Shown here in pieces: positions 1-8,813 of a stretch of DNA of 28,321 bases. The stretch is taken from assembly GCA_027575805.1 (NCBI GenBank), contig JANBPU010000203.1, positions 1 through 28,321 of the forward strand. Direction: 5' to 3'. This stretch comes from Mycoemilia scoparia (lineage: Eukaryota > Kickxellomycota > Kickxellomycetes > Kickxellales > Kickxellaceae). A model generated the notes under the pieces. It saw only the letters and a list, made by a program, of their open reading frames with translations. It was not told where the DNA came from and searched no databases. The position numbers and the translations under genes are program-made. Positions within the stretch are counted from its first letter, which is position 1. The number at the start of each line of letters is the position of its first letter.

Positions 1-443
1 GTCTAGTTGCATTTGTCAGTTTTACTTTTGCTTCCTAAAGAATAAACTTGTGTCATCCTTGAGCTAGCGAGGCTTTTTGAAAAATTTCAAAATAAGCGTA
101 TTTGAAGTTCATTAGTTAATTTTTAATTATTACTCAATTATCTTAACCAACTTGAAGTCAAAATAATAGTTTCTCTATCAGCTTTCTTATCAGTAATGAT
201 GAATAAGATAAAGGCAGTAAAGTAGTGGACAGTGACAGTATAAGTACATAGTTATTTAATTTTGGGGGTAGTCTTTATAAATTTTAAAATGGCTGTAAAA
301 ATAAACTGTCAGGAAAAGTAAATAAGATAACTACCTTTATGCCAAAGCACAAAGATAATGGTTTAAAGAACATAAAGACTTGTATTGTTTTTATATAAAA
401 ATGATTAGTGAGTGTTAAGCCATAGCTAACATATATCTAAATA
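1..443. other. AT-rich stretch without a recognised gene
   Basis: No open frame of convincing length or composition is seen on either strand. A short piece near 333-356 (ending in GCCAAAGCACAAAG) resembles sequence near 7748-7778, so degenerate transposon remnants are likely. Confidence 0.5.
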
Positions 444-489
444 ATTGGGCAATAATTTTTAAAGGGTGAAAGTTCACTAGTAAAACTGG
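444..489 (+). repeat. Half copy of the ~120-bp palindromic MITE family
   Basis: The motif GGGCAATAATTTTTAAAGGG followed by TGAAAGTTCACTAGTAAAACTGG matches one arm of the palindromic repeats at 20698-20817 and 22200-22416. The second arm is missing or too diverged to recognise, so this is probably a truncated copy. The 266 bases after it, up to the direct repeat at 756, show no gene. Confidence 0.6.
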
Positions 490-755
490 AAATTTTCAAA
501 TAGCTACTAGATTTAATTAGTGACCCTATGCAAGGAAAATAAATTAAATTAAGTCCCATAATTCACAAGATCCTAAAGAATAAATACATAAAAATTAATT
601 TTTATCAACAAAGTATCAGTTCTTGTATTAAAATTTTTAATATTCATTATAAAAATAATCTACAAAAATGTACCTAAAAACTCTAAGTAGAAAATGCAAT
701 AAACTTATTATCTTTTCTAAAGGTTTATTAAACCCTCCTACCTAACTATTCTCCC

Positions 756-1129
756 TGACAGACCAGGGTTGTCCGGGACGAGCCTCAACTGTTCTGAAAG
801 AGTTGTTACTGAAAGACTTTTGTTCTGAACAGTTAAAAATCGTTCAGAACAGGAATGAAGGAAAAAGCACAAAGGTATGTGAATAACAGAGTAAAAAATA
901 TCATTCAGAATGGTTCTGAATGGAAAGAGGGGAATGTGATAAAGGAATATCAATAAGGAATTGTCCAGGATGACAATGGATGGGAAAGAATGATCTTAAA
1001 TGGTTAATGATAAGATGTAACTATAACTCTTCAAATCCTTTCAACCATAACTTTATTTCTAAATAAATAAAAGTATGATTCTATAAAGGTAATGAAGATA
1101 GCGAAACTCTTAATTAAACTATCTAAACT
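756..1129 (+). repeat. Left direct repeat flanking the broken transposase
   Basis: This ~374-bp segment is repeated in the same orientation at 3424-3800, with roughly three quarters of positions agreeing by eye. Both copies start TGA(C/T)AGACCAGGG and end near CTAAACT, and both share the stretch ACTATAACTCTTCAAATCC. The copy holds five TTC(T/A)GAA heptamers (792, 823, 843, 904, 914), each near-palindromic, which could be protein-binding sites. No target-site duplication was found at its edges. Confidence 0.75.
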
Positions 1130-1787
1130 AATAAAAGGTAAGTGAGGAATGCAATCCTCAGATCATAATCCTGATTGATCCAAAATTACTCTGATCAACT
1201 GAAAGTTGGTCAGAGTGATTCTGAATTGTTCAGGACGAACTAATTCCATTTGGAATCATTTAGGGCAGACCATGTGGGCTATGGCCCAACACTCCCATAT
1301 ATATTTAAAATCTAATCTTTCCCCTTCCCTTAAAAATTTACTTAACTTTACTTTACAAAACAAACTTGATAGGATTCTTAAAAATATTTCTATTACTTAC
1401 AGTTTGGTAAAGTCTAGGCCTAAATCCACACTCCTTGCCCTTATTGCTCCCTTTTTTAGTCCACAAGCCCTCAGACAAAATGGCTTTAACTTTTCTCCTG
1501 GCCAATATATATTGGCCAAGCAAAAAGCTACTAACAATAATTTTTTAGTTGATCTACTATAGGAGATCACAGCCAAGTTAAGACAACAAACTTCGGCTGA
1601 AAAAAAAGCAAAAATAAGGGAATACCTAATAGCAAATTCCCAGCCAAGCTCACTCACCACTAGAAGTGGTGAGACAGTATATCACCTCCAAAAAACAAAA
1701 AGGCAAGTACGCATTGATATGATAAATGATGATGCTAACAACAAAATGTCTCTTAGTACTTTTTATAGATATAGCCCTAAAAACTTT

Positions 1788-2091
1788 GGAGCTCACCTAG
1801 AATAGTGACCACCATCACATGATCACCCATAAGTGTGAAAAAAAATAAAAAATTAGAAAAAAAATTTAAAAATTTAAAAAAAATATTATTTTTTTAAATA
1901 AATTAAGGTTAATTAAAGCATCCTCCACTGTAACCAAAGCCCCCTTACGGGTAAGGGGGCTTTGGGTACAGCTCTGGATGCTCTCAATTATTAATTATTT
2001 AATTTTTAATAATAATGCTTTTATTTAAAACTGTTATTTACCAGCTTATGGGTTGATCATGTGATGGTGGTCGCTATTCTAGGAATCACCC
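1788..2091. mobile_element. Palindromic MITE (copy 1) inside the transposase gene
   Basis: The ends form long inverted repeats: GTGACCACCATCACATGATC near 1807 pairs with GATCATGTGATGGTGGTCGC near 2056. The element is flanked by the direct repeat AAAACTTT at 1780-1787 and 2092-2099, an 8-bp target duplication. Removing the element and one duplication rejoins the transposase frame as SPKNF-KVARKK, which fixes the boundaries well. The interior is A/T-rich apart from a GC-rich hairpin at 1934-1965. It has no coding capacity. An 8-bp duplication fits hAT-like and some other superfamilies; I cannot choose between them. Confidence 0.87.
1934..1965. repeat. Perfect 14-bp hairpin in MITE copy 1
   Basis: CCAAAGCCCCCTTA pairs perfectly with TAAGGGGGCTTTGG around a CGGG loop. 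Weaker outer pairing is provided by GCATCC at about 1918 and GGATGC at about 1976. It is GC-rich within an otherwise almost pure A/T interior, and the second MITE copy lacks it, which suggests a nested insertion. Confidence 0.8.
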
Positions 2092-3098
2092 AAAACTTTA
2101 AAGTAGCAAGGAAGAAAACAGATATGTGCAATATCTGTATGAAGGGTAAGAAGCTAGAAAGGTTGGTAAGGAATCCAGATTTAGGTGCTGAAGAGCAAGA
2201 AAAATATGAAAGCAACTACCAAGTCTATTTAAATCATAAGGTATCAATAGACAAACAAAATGAAGCATACAAAAATGCCATTGAACAATTAACAGGTAAT
2301 ACTTGCATTATTGTAACTGACTTCAAACAAAATGTCAAAATTGGTAGTTCTCCTGAGGAAACTAACCATGACTTTTACAATAAGCAAGCTATCACCATTC
2401 TTTCTTTTGCTGTGTATTATAGAGATAATGGTAATATAATGACAAAACATTTTACCTATCTTTCTGAAGAATTGAATCACGATTCAAAGTTTGCTGGAGA
2501 GCAACTGCTTAATCTTGTAAGTGATCCATTATTTAAAAATATTAAAAATGTTAAAGTGTGGTCTGATTGTAGACCACATTTCAGATCTGCTGAATTTTTG
2601 AATTATGTACTTATAGAACTTAAAACTCTATTTGAAGGAGTAGTAAAGCATAATTATTTTGCTGAATATCATGGTAAGAGTATTGTAGACTCATATTTTG
2701 GTGTTCTTGGTAATTGGCTTAATGATATAGAGGCTATAGAAGAGATCAGGACAATTGATGATCTCAAGCGAATATTCGAAAGATGTGCAGACAATGGTCT
2801 TAGGCTTGGTGGCAAGACTAATGCTGTCTTTAAAATAGCTAATTGTGTAAGTAGATCTAAAATTGTTGAATTGAAAATTACTAACATGAAATTGTATTTG
2901 TCATTTGCAAATTTTGATGGTAGGATAGGATGTAGTGCTTATAGTAATGCTGATAAAGGTAAGTATAAACAGGTAAAGATACAGCTAAAAGAAGTTGATG
3001 ATAATAGAAAAACCAGAAGATTTGGATCTGGAAGGCCAAACTTGTTAGATTTTGGCTTCAGTAATAATACAAGATCACAGTTATTAGCAAGGGTATGA

Positions 3099-3423
3099 TG
3101 GCAAAATAGGGATAACAAGAAATTAAGTTATTAAGGGTAAAAGAACTTCTGTTTATTTAATAGAAGTAATATTATGGTAAACTAATAAATAATATTTATT
3201 ACTTAAATTATGGGTATAATTTTCAGTGTGACAAAGGGTAAGGATGGCTGAATAATACAAATAATGTTGAATTGATATCTGATAATAGCATAAAGGTACT
3301 ATCATTAATTGCTTAGGGTCAGATAGATTCTTCCCTCTTTGTTATTATCAGGTATCAATTTCAATGACAAATTTATAATAATGAACTTTTTTATTATTTT
3401 TTATTTTATATACTATGGCAAAT
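3099..3423. other. Region after the transposase with an inverted repeat
   Basis: No gene is seen. An inverted repeat pairs TTGATATCTGATAATA (about 3272-3287) with TATTATCAGGTATCAA (about 3343-3358) around a ~55-base spacer. It may be a small MITE or the end structure of the transposase-bearing element. Confidence 0.55.
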
Positions 3424-3800
3424 GATAGACCAGGGTCATCCAGGACAAGCCTCAAGTGTTCTGAAAAGTTGTCTTCTGAAAAACTTTTATTCTGAACAGT
3501 CAAGAGTCATTCAGAATGGGAGGGAAGGGAGAAGTATAAGGGTGCATGAATAGCAGAATGAAATGGGATTGTTCAGAATAGTTCTAAACAAGTAAAGGGT
3601 AGTATGATAAAAGAATATTAGATAAGGGTCATCCAGGATGGGATAGGATGGGAAGGAATGATTCAAAATGAATATGACTAAATTTTAAACTATAACTCTT
3701 CAAATCCTTTCAACCACAATTTTATTTTTAACTAAATAAAAGTATGATTATATAAAAGGTATTGAAGATAGCAAATCTCTTCATTGAACTAAACTAAACT
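3424..3800 (+). repeat. Right direct repeat flanking the broken transposase
   Basis: Second copy of the 756-1129 repeat, in the same orientation. It also carries five TTC(T/A)GAA heptamers (3459, 3474, 3490, 3510, 3572). Same-strand terminal repeats are typical of LTR elements, not of DDE transposons, so this pair may be subterminal repeats or two independent insertions. Confidence 0.75.
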
Positions 3801-4075
3801 GTTGCACATTCTAACCACAATTTAGAATTAGATTAACATACAGTAGATTTTGAGAAATCATGTGATAGATTTTGCTGAAATCCATGCACAACAGTCATTT
3901 GGCAATTATGAATAATTATGACATAAATTATGATAAAACCCATAATGGGTACAAAATGATTAAGTACAAATTTTATTATTAGCAGATTAACAACAAACTT
4001 TTATGTAGAGTTTTTCAATGTTTTCTGGAGAACTCTCTCTGATTTCTATGACGTTTTTATGAATAAATAATTATA

Positions 4076-5647
4076 CAGTGAGGGACAAAAGTGTCTGGAT
4101 GTTTTATGGGACTAACTTTAAAGGCCAATAACTTGCTAAATAGTAGAGCTACAGATGCCCAAGAGGGCTCATTTTAAAGCCCTTGAAGAGGACTATAAGT
4201 ATATAAAATATTGCATTTGTAACTTTAATATTGATGTAGTTATAGGTGATATAAGATTTATTGATTATCCGGACACTTTTGTCCCTACTTTAAAAAAGTA
4301 ATTTATAATTATCCCATATCTCTAAAAGTCATCTAAATGCTATAAAACCTTTATGGTAGATACTTTTAGATGTCATCCTTTACCTTATAATCTTATTTTA
4401 CCTATGAAGAAGTTATCTGACTCTATTCAGCAGGATATAATTTCATCCTTATCAAGTGGCCTTTCCATTAGGAAAACTGCTGATAGGCATGGTGTATCTA
4501 AGTCTACAGTCCAGGAGATTCGTGCAAAGCACCTTCCTGACCTTCCTAGGAGCCCTACTGGTCATTCATCTAAGCTTTCTTCCTAAACAGTAAGGTACTG
4601 TACTCAGCTTGCAACATCTGGCAAGTGCCAAACAGCTACTAAAGTGACCAAGGAGCTCAGAGATAATGTTGGAATTAGTGTCCATCCCAGGACAGTATGT
4701 AGAGCCCTCTAGCATGCTGGTCTCAAGGCTGCGAAGAAAGAAATAAAGCCTAAGATTTTGCCAAAAAACCAGTGTGAGAGATATGAGTTTGCAAAGGCCC
4801 ACAAAGACTGGACTGACAAGGACTGGGAAAGGGTTATATGGTCTGATGAGACTAAAATTAATTGATTTTGCTCAGATGGTATATCCTGGTGCTGGGTATT
4901 TGATGATACTAGCCTTCAAGACTACCAAGTATTGGAGACAGTTAAATTTGGTGGTAGATCAATTATGATATGGGGCTGTATGACTCATAAAGGCCATGGT
5001 TTTATGTGCAGAATATCAGGGACTATGGACCAGCATCTATACAAAAGCATTTTGGTTGATGAGTTGGGCCAGACAATCCAGTTTTATGATCTTGATCCTT
5101 CTAAGGTCATATTCCAGCAAGACAATGCTCCTTGTCATACTACCAAAATGGTTCAAAACTGGCTCAGTGAGCAACCATATGAAGTTCTCAAGTGGCCAGC
5201 CCAGTCTCCAGACCTTAACCCAATCGAAACCCTGTGGGCGATTATCAAGAGAAGGCTCAATGAATATGAGACACCCTGTCCTGGTATCAATGATTTGTGG
5301 GAGCATGTCCAAGAAATTTGGAATGATATTGGTACTGAAACATGTGCAAAGCTTGTTAGAAGTATGCCTAAGCGTATTAAAGCTGTTCTGAAGGCTCGTG
5401 GAAAGTGGACCTCTTGTTAATTAACTTTTTTAAAGTAGGGACAAAAGTGTCCGGATAATCAATAAATCTTATATCACCTATAACTACATCAATATTAAAG
5501 TTACAAATGCAATATTTTATATACTTATAGTCCTCTTCAAGGGCTTTAAAATGAGCCCTCTTGGGCATCTGTAGCTCTACTATTTAGCAAGTTATTGGCC
5601 TTTAAAGTTAGTCCCATAAAACATCCAGACACTTTTGTCCCTCACTG
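4076..5647 (+). mobile_element. Tc1/mariner element with 224-bp inverted repeats
   Basis: The element starts CAGTGAGGGACAAAAGTGTC and ends with its reverse complement, flanked on each side by TA (4074-4075, 5648-5649), as expected for Tc1/mariner insertion. The 1572-bp length suits the group. The inverted repeats (4076-4299 and 5424-5647) look identical along their length when read by eye. Each contains the 14-mer GGGACAAAAGTGTC twice in opposite orientations, at its outer and inner ends. The element sits inside the left terminal repeat of a larger element, so it is the younger insertion. Confidence 0.95.
4404..5420 (+). pseudogene. Tc1-type DD34E transposase with three in-frame stops
   Basis: A single frame runs from the Met at 4404 (an upstream in-frame ATG lies at 4353) to the TAA at 5418-5420. 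The N-terminus contains a helix-turn-helix region (SIRKTADRHGVSKSTVQEIR). The catalytic core shows VIWSDETKI, VIFQQDNAPCH and SPDLNPIETLW. There are 34 residues between the second Asp and the Glu, the DD34E spacing of Tc1-like transposases. Three stops break the frame: TAA at 4584, TAG at 4710 and TGA at 4863. The TGA stands where family members usually have Arg in an NRF motif, consistent with a CGA to TGA transition. All three stop types occur, so code reassignment is unlikely. No frameshift is needed. The copy should be unable to make its own full-length enzyme. Confidence 0.92.
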
Positions 5648-6175
5648 TATATTTATAAGAGAAGTAATGAGAATGACCAATGTAAATACTATGAAGGATA
5701 AGAACCAAGAGAACAAAGCTGCCTTGTCTGTAGGTTCACAAAGAACCTCTGTAGTGACTTAGCAGATCTGAGGCCCAAAGGGCCATCCTTATAAGTCCCT
5801 AATATTGGTGGTGGCTGTGATAGGAAATTAATCACATAATTTGATGACGGCATAATTTACAGGGATATAAATCAAACTTTTTAGCACCTGGATAAAACTT
5901 TCTGTATACAAGAGATAAACACCTGCCATAGGAATCCATATTCGCTTACTTCTGAACAACTTACCTTCTTTTGAATTTTCTTTACCTTCTAGAGTTAGAA
6001 GGCCCTACATAATCACTGCTTTCCCTCATTATTATTTATTATTTCTATTCCTTTTCTTTTTTTCTTTCCTTCTTATTCAACACACTTTCCCAAATTACTT
6101 ATATAAAAACACCTAAAAATTCATATACTATAAAACTCCCAAAAAATTACCTTACTTAACAGTTATTCTTCTACT

Positions 6176-6298
6176 ATGTGTGATAAATTATCCTCCTCCC
6201 ACAAGGACAAGGTCACCTCTGATTCCCCCCTAGCTGCTGAACAAGCAAACTCCTATACCTCTACACACAACTGTAGAGCCTCCCACCAGACCTTGTGA
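6176..6298 (+). CDS. Truncated forward ORF start in repeat A copy 1
   Basis: A 40-residue ORF follows a TATA-like ATATAAAAAC at 6111-6120. Residues MCDKLSSSHKDKVTSDSPLA and the following AEQANSYT are conserved in copy 2 at 8422 (27 of its residues against 28 here), with a length difference that preserves the frame. After that point the two copies lose protein similarity. I read this as the N-terminus of a lost gene left by an internal deletion, not a functional protein. Its function is unknown. Confidence 0.4.
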   Translation: MCDKLSSSHKDKVTSDSPLAAEQANSYTSTHNCRASHQTL

Positions 6299-6355
6299 CT
6301 GGGTGGATGGGAGGGAAAGTGGCTCCTGCTCTATCTGGACTTCAACAGGCTTCAT
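6230..6355 (-). CDS. Truncated reverse ORF start in repeat A copy 1
   Basis: A 41-residue ORF on the minus strand begins MKPVEVQIEQEPLSLPSTQS and continues QGLVGGST. The same 28 residues, with four differences, start the minus-strand ORF at 8593 in copy 2. It converges on the forward ORF. Similarity ends where the two ORFs meet, as expected if both are N-termini brought together by deletion. Function unknown. Confidence 0.4.
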   Translation of the reverse strand: MKPVEVQIEQEPLSLPSTQSQGLVGGSTVVCRGIGVCLFSS

Positions 6356-6532
6356 CATAATAAAAGAATGTAAACAACAAATATATAAATAGCAACTTAA
6401 AATACTATTAACTATGAAAGATCAAAAGTAAAAAAACTCAATAAAATTCTACCTTATTTCTAAAAACCCTTTCTCCTTTTCAAAGTGAATAGTCTATATT
6501 TCACACAGATACTCCCAATTATGGGTAAGCAT

Positions 6533-6851
6533 TGTTAGGCCTCAGCCTGACATTTTGCCCAAATACATTTATCAATACAACTATTATGGGTTTGGAGCGA
6601 AATTTAATAAAAACCTTAAATCATTTAATTAGTTTATTTGGCCAACTGGCTAATTATATTAATAGACTTTACTTAATAATTTTATTAGTTCTTTCTCTTT
6701 CATTTTACTATTAACAATTACTTCAATAAAGTTAGGTTTAAGAAGACTTTTTCTTATCCAATTAGGAGTCCTGTTATAGGAAACAGCCTGCCAGGCTGGA
6801 CTAGTAGTTCCAACTATTGGTTTTACCTGTGCAGAAGCCCAGGGTTTTACA
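6533..6851. mobile_element. Solo LTR (319 bp) with 5-bp target duplication
   Basis: The segment starts TGTTAGGCC and ends GTTTTACA, giving the TG...CA ends of an LTR. It is flanked by AGCAT on both sides (6528-6532 and 6852-6856). The other copy of repeat A carries the uninterrupted sequence GGGTAAGCATAATCAG at the same place (about 8764-8779), so the empty site is seen directly. A solo LTR left by recombination between the two LTRs of a retrotransposon is the simplest reading. No internal region remains, so the retrotransposon family cannot be named. Confidence 0.85.
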
Positions 6852-6911
6852 AGCATAATCAGAGTACCTGGGATAATATAATTTAGTGACATCATACTCC
6901 TTTTCATCACA

Positions 6912-7260
6912 CATGAACTGTGCTGAATTCTAGTAGAATTAATCTACAACACTATTTTGATCATGATGATAACTTATAATAATCATATGGATAATCCTAG
7001 AAGGGATTCACAACTGATCCAGTCCAAATTTTATCTTTAATTAGTACAGATAGTTTTAGTAAAAGTTTTACATGATAGAGAGGAGATCTCTCTCTGAAGT
7101 TTTATGAATAAAGATTCAATATATATTACTTGTGGAAACTGAATCCAAAGTGTATAAGCATATATTTATTTAAAGGACAACTCAAAGTATCTAAACTATA
7201 GAAAAGGCCAACATCCATCAGGGATCAATGGAGAAGAATGCATCTGCTGCATCTGTAGTT
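6912..7260 (+). repeat. Diverged copy of the large element's terminal repeat
   Basis: The segment shares order and motifs with 3861-5749: a match around GTCCAAATTTTAT, then GAGATCTCTCTCTGAAGTTT and TTATGAATAAA, then an ATG at 7228. Positions 6918-6955 also resemble, in reverse orientation, the extreme terminus (GATGGATTCTGCTGGAATCC). A back-to-back or rearranged terminus is possible. The alignment is by eye and gapped. Confidence 0.5.
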
Positions 7261-7284
7261 ACCAAAAGAACCCCTACAAAATAA
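7228..7284 (+). CDS. Short ORF start after the diverged terminal repeat
   Basis: An 18-residue ORF, MEKNASAASVVTKRTPTK, lies where the better-preserved terminal repeats have MTN..., and has a similar K/N/A/S/V/T composition. It is too short to be confident. I list it because its position matches the ORF starts at 5673 and 8918. Confidence 0.25.
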   Translation: MEKNASAASVVTKRTPTK

Positions 7285-7830
7285 CACAGTTGTGTCTCCA
7301 CCAGTGCCAGAGATACTAGGTTCAGCCAGTGCTTTAGATGACTCCTTAGACATAGTTTTAACAGAATAAACTTTAACAGATGGTTAATAATAAATTGCTT
7401 TATTTAATAGTTAAGAATTCAGAGAAATCAGTTGTTAGTTCTTAGAAAAATAAGCTATGGAAAAAGTATCTGTTATATAGTGAAAAGTCTTCTCCTCCTA
7501 GAGAATGTTTGTAGCTAGTACAATATTTGTGGCTACAGAGTTGTTTATATTTATAATAATAAAGGAAATATTGGATCATTACAACAACATTGTGAGTTTA
7601 TTTATAATTATTCCAATGAAGTGGCTGAATATACCATCTTGTTTATGGTTCTATCAAATACCATGACAAAAATGTCATGAAAATCCCTATTTTTATGCCT
7701 ACTGATCAATTTTATGGATAAACAACAGATGTTGTTTATTTTCTTTGTACCTTTATCTTTGTGCCAAAGCACAAAGAGGGTTTCTTTATTTACTTTTACT
7801 GATAGTTTATTTTACATACATTTTAAGTAC
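7285..7830. other. AT-rich remnant sequence between repeats
   Basis: No gene is seen. Two small palindromes are visible: AACAACAGATGTTGTT near 7722 and CTTTGTGCCAAAGCACAAAG at 7757-7776. Part of the second also occurs near 340-356. Confidence 0.45.
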
Positions 7831-7831
7831 C

Positions 7832-7839
7832 TATAAATA
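7832..7839 (+). promoter_or_regulatory. TATA box upstream of the ORF start at 7942
   Basis: TATAAATA lies about 100 bases upstream of the ATG at 7942, followed by a pyrimidine-rich leader. It is a reasonable Pol II core promoter by sequence alone. Confidence 0.45.
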
Positions 7840-7941
7840 CTGCCCCCCCCCCAATTTAAATAAACTATATGCTTATACTGTTAAGTTTTCTACTGCTATT
7901 TACTGTTTTACTGTTACTGATTACTGTTTTACTGCCTTACT

Positions 7942-8043
7942 ATGTCTTCTAAGAAAGCTGCTAGTGATACTATTGTTTCTACCTCGAGTGAGTTCAAGTG
8001 TAGCGACTTAGCAGATCAGAGGCCCAAAGGCCCATCCTTGTAA
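7942..8043 (+). CDS. ORF start truncated by repeat A copy 2
   Basis: A 33-residue ORF begins MSSKKAASDTIVSTSSEFK. The coding-like part ends at 7998, where repeat A copy 2 begins, and the last residues come from that repeat. The upstream TATA box and leader look like a real promoter, so this is probably the 5' end of a transposon gene cut by insertion or rearrangement. It resembles the other modules here in layout, with a Ser/Thr/Lys/Ala-rich N-terminus. Confidence 0.4.
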   Translation: MSSKKAASDTIVSTSSEFKCSDLADQRPKGPSL

Positions 8044-8320
8044 GTCCCTAATATTGGTGGTGGCTGTGATAGGAAATTAATCACATAATTTGATGACGGC
8101 ATAATTTACAGGGACATAAATCAAAACTTTTAGCACCTGGATAAAACTTTCTGTATACAAAAGATAAACACCTGCCATAGGAATCCATATTCGCTTACTT
8201 CTGAACTGCTTCACTTCCTTTGAATTTTCCTTACCTTCTAGAGTTAGAAGGCCCCACATTATCACTATTTTCCCTTATTACTAATTATTATTTCTATTCC
8301 TTTTCTCTTTTCTTTCCTTC

Positions 8321-8593
8321 TTATTTAACCCATCTTCCTAAATTACCTACATAAAAACATATAAAAAATCTATATATTATAAAAACCCCAAAAATATTAT
8401 TTCCCTTATTATTTACTAGCCATGACTGATATTTCTTCTTTGCCCAAGGACAAGGCCACCTCCGATTCCCCCCTAGCTGCTGAACAAGCAAGCTCCTACA
8501 CAAGATAAATGTAGAGCCTCCCACCAGACCTTGTGACTGGGTGGGTGGGAGGGAGAGTGGCTCCTGCTCTATCAGGGCTTCAACAGGCTTCAT
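8321..8593 (-). CDS. Truncated reverse ORF start in repeat A copy 2
   Basis: A 90-residue minus-strand ORF starting MKPVEALIEQEPLSLPPTQS. Only the first ~28 residues match copy 1; the rest reads across the opposite module and is probably not native. The TATA-like sequence about 30 bases upstream is unusually close, implying a very short leader if it is real. Confidence 0.4.
   Translation of the reverse strand: MKPVEALIEQEPLSLPPTQSQGLVGGSTFILCRSLLVQQLGGNRRWPCPWAKKKYQSWLVNNKGNNIFGVFIIYRFFICFYVGNLGRWVK
8422..8508 (+). CDS. Truncated forward ORF start in repeat A copy 2
   Basis: A 28-residue ORF starting MTDISSLPKDKATSDSPLAA, homologous to the forward ORF at 6176 and ending soon after conservation stops. 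The N-terminal third differs by substitutions plus one codon, and the reading frame is kept. Confidence 0.4.
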   Translation: MTDISSLPKDKATSDSPLAAEQASSYTR

Positions 8594-8813
8594 CGTGATA
8601 ACAAAAGAATGTAAACAACAAAGATATAAATAGTGACTTAAAATACTATTAACTATGAAAGATCAAAAGTAAAAAAACTCAATAAAATTCTACCTTATTT
8701 CTAAAAACCCTTTCTCCTTTTCAAAGTGAATAGTCTATATTTCACACAGATACTCCCAATTATGGGTAAGCATAATCAGAGTACCTATGATAATATAATT
8801 TAGCGACATCATA

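Larger units (their letters stand above)
1206..3098 (+). pseudogene. DDE-type DNA transposase, broken by a stop codon and a MITE
   Basis: One reading frame carries a transposase-like protein across the segment. The first part runs to a TAG at 1560-1562 and includes an N-terminal stretch IAPFFSPQALRQNGFNFSPG. The same frame stays open to about 1787, ending RYSPKNF, where a 304-bp MITE interrupts it. It resumes after the MITE as KVARKKTDMCNICMKGKK and runs to the stop at 3096-3098. Visible landmarks are a CxxC pair (CNIC), VTDFKQN, VWSDCRPHFRSAEF and EYHGKSIVDSYFG. Their acidic residues are candidates for a DDE/DDD triad, but I did not confirm the family by alignment. MITE plus target duplication is 312 bp, a multiple of three, so the frame is the same on both sides. 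The true start is uncertain; a TATA-like TATATATTTA lies near 1297. The copy is dead unless both lesions are bypassed. Confidence 0.72.
3861..5749 (+). repeat. Left inverted terminal repeat of a large element, split by Tc1
   Basis: Without the Tc1 element, this ~315-bp sequence is the reverse complement, with moderate divergence, of 8842-9157. It begins TGTGATAGATT and its partner ends ATCCATCACA. Shared landmarks include ATCCATGCACAACAG, GGAGAACTCTCTCTGATTTC and GGTTCACAAAGAACCTC. Near its inner end an ATG at 5673 opens a short ORF, MTNVNTMKDKNQENKAALSV and onward, that stops just after the junction with the next repeat. The equivalent ORF is present in the right-hand repeat, so the start of a gene appears to lie inside both termini. 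Confidence 0.8.
5750..6911. repeat. Repeat A, copy 1 (~838 bp plus a solo-LTR insertion)
   Basis: This sequence matches 7999-8828 closely, in the same orientation, once the 324-bp solo-LTR insertion is removed. It starts TGTAGTGACTTAGC and ends near CATCACA. TAGTGAC occurs at both ends (5752-5758 and 6884-6890); copy 2 has TAGCGAC at both matching places. It holds two inward-facing promoter-like regions, each followed by a short ORF, described separately. It abuts the left terminal repeat after AACCTC. Confidence 0.8.

Noticed and set aside
5377..5568. 63-codon minus-strand ORF over the right Tc1 inverted repeat
   Set aside because: It lies almost wholly in the inverted repeat, runs into the transposase on the opposite strand, and has no domain. 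Its counterpart in the left repeat is simply the same sequence.
6659..6910. 83-codon minus-strand ORF over the solo LTR
   Set aside because: It crosses the LTR boundary and target duplication, so it cannot be an ancestral gene.
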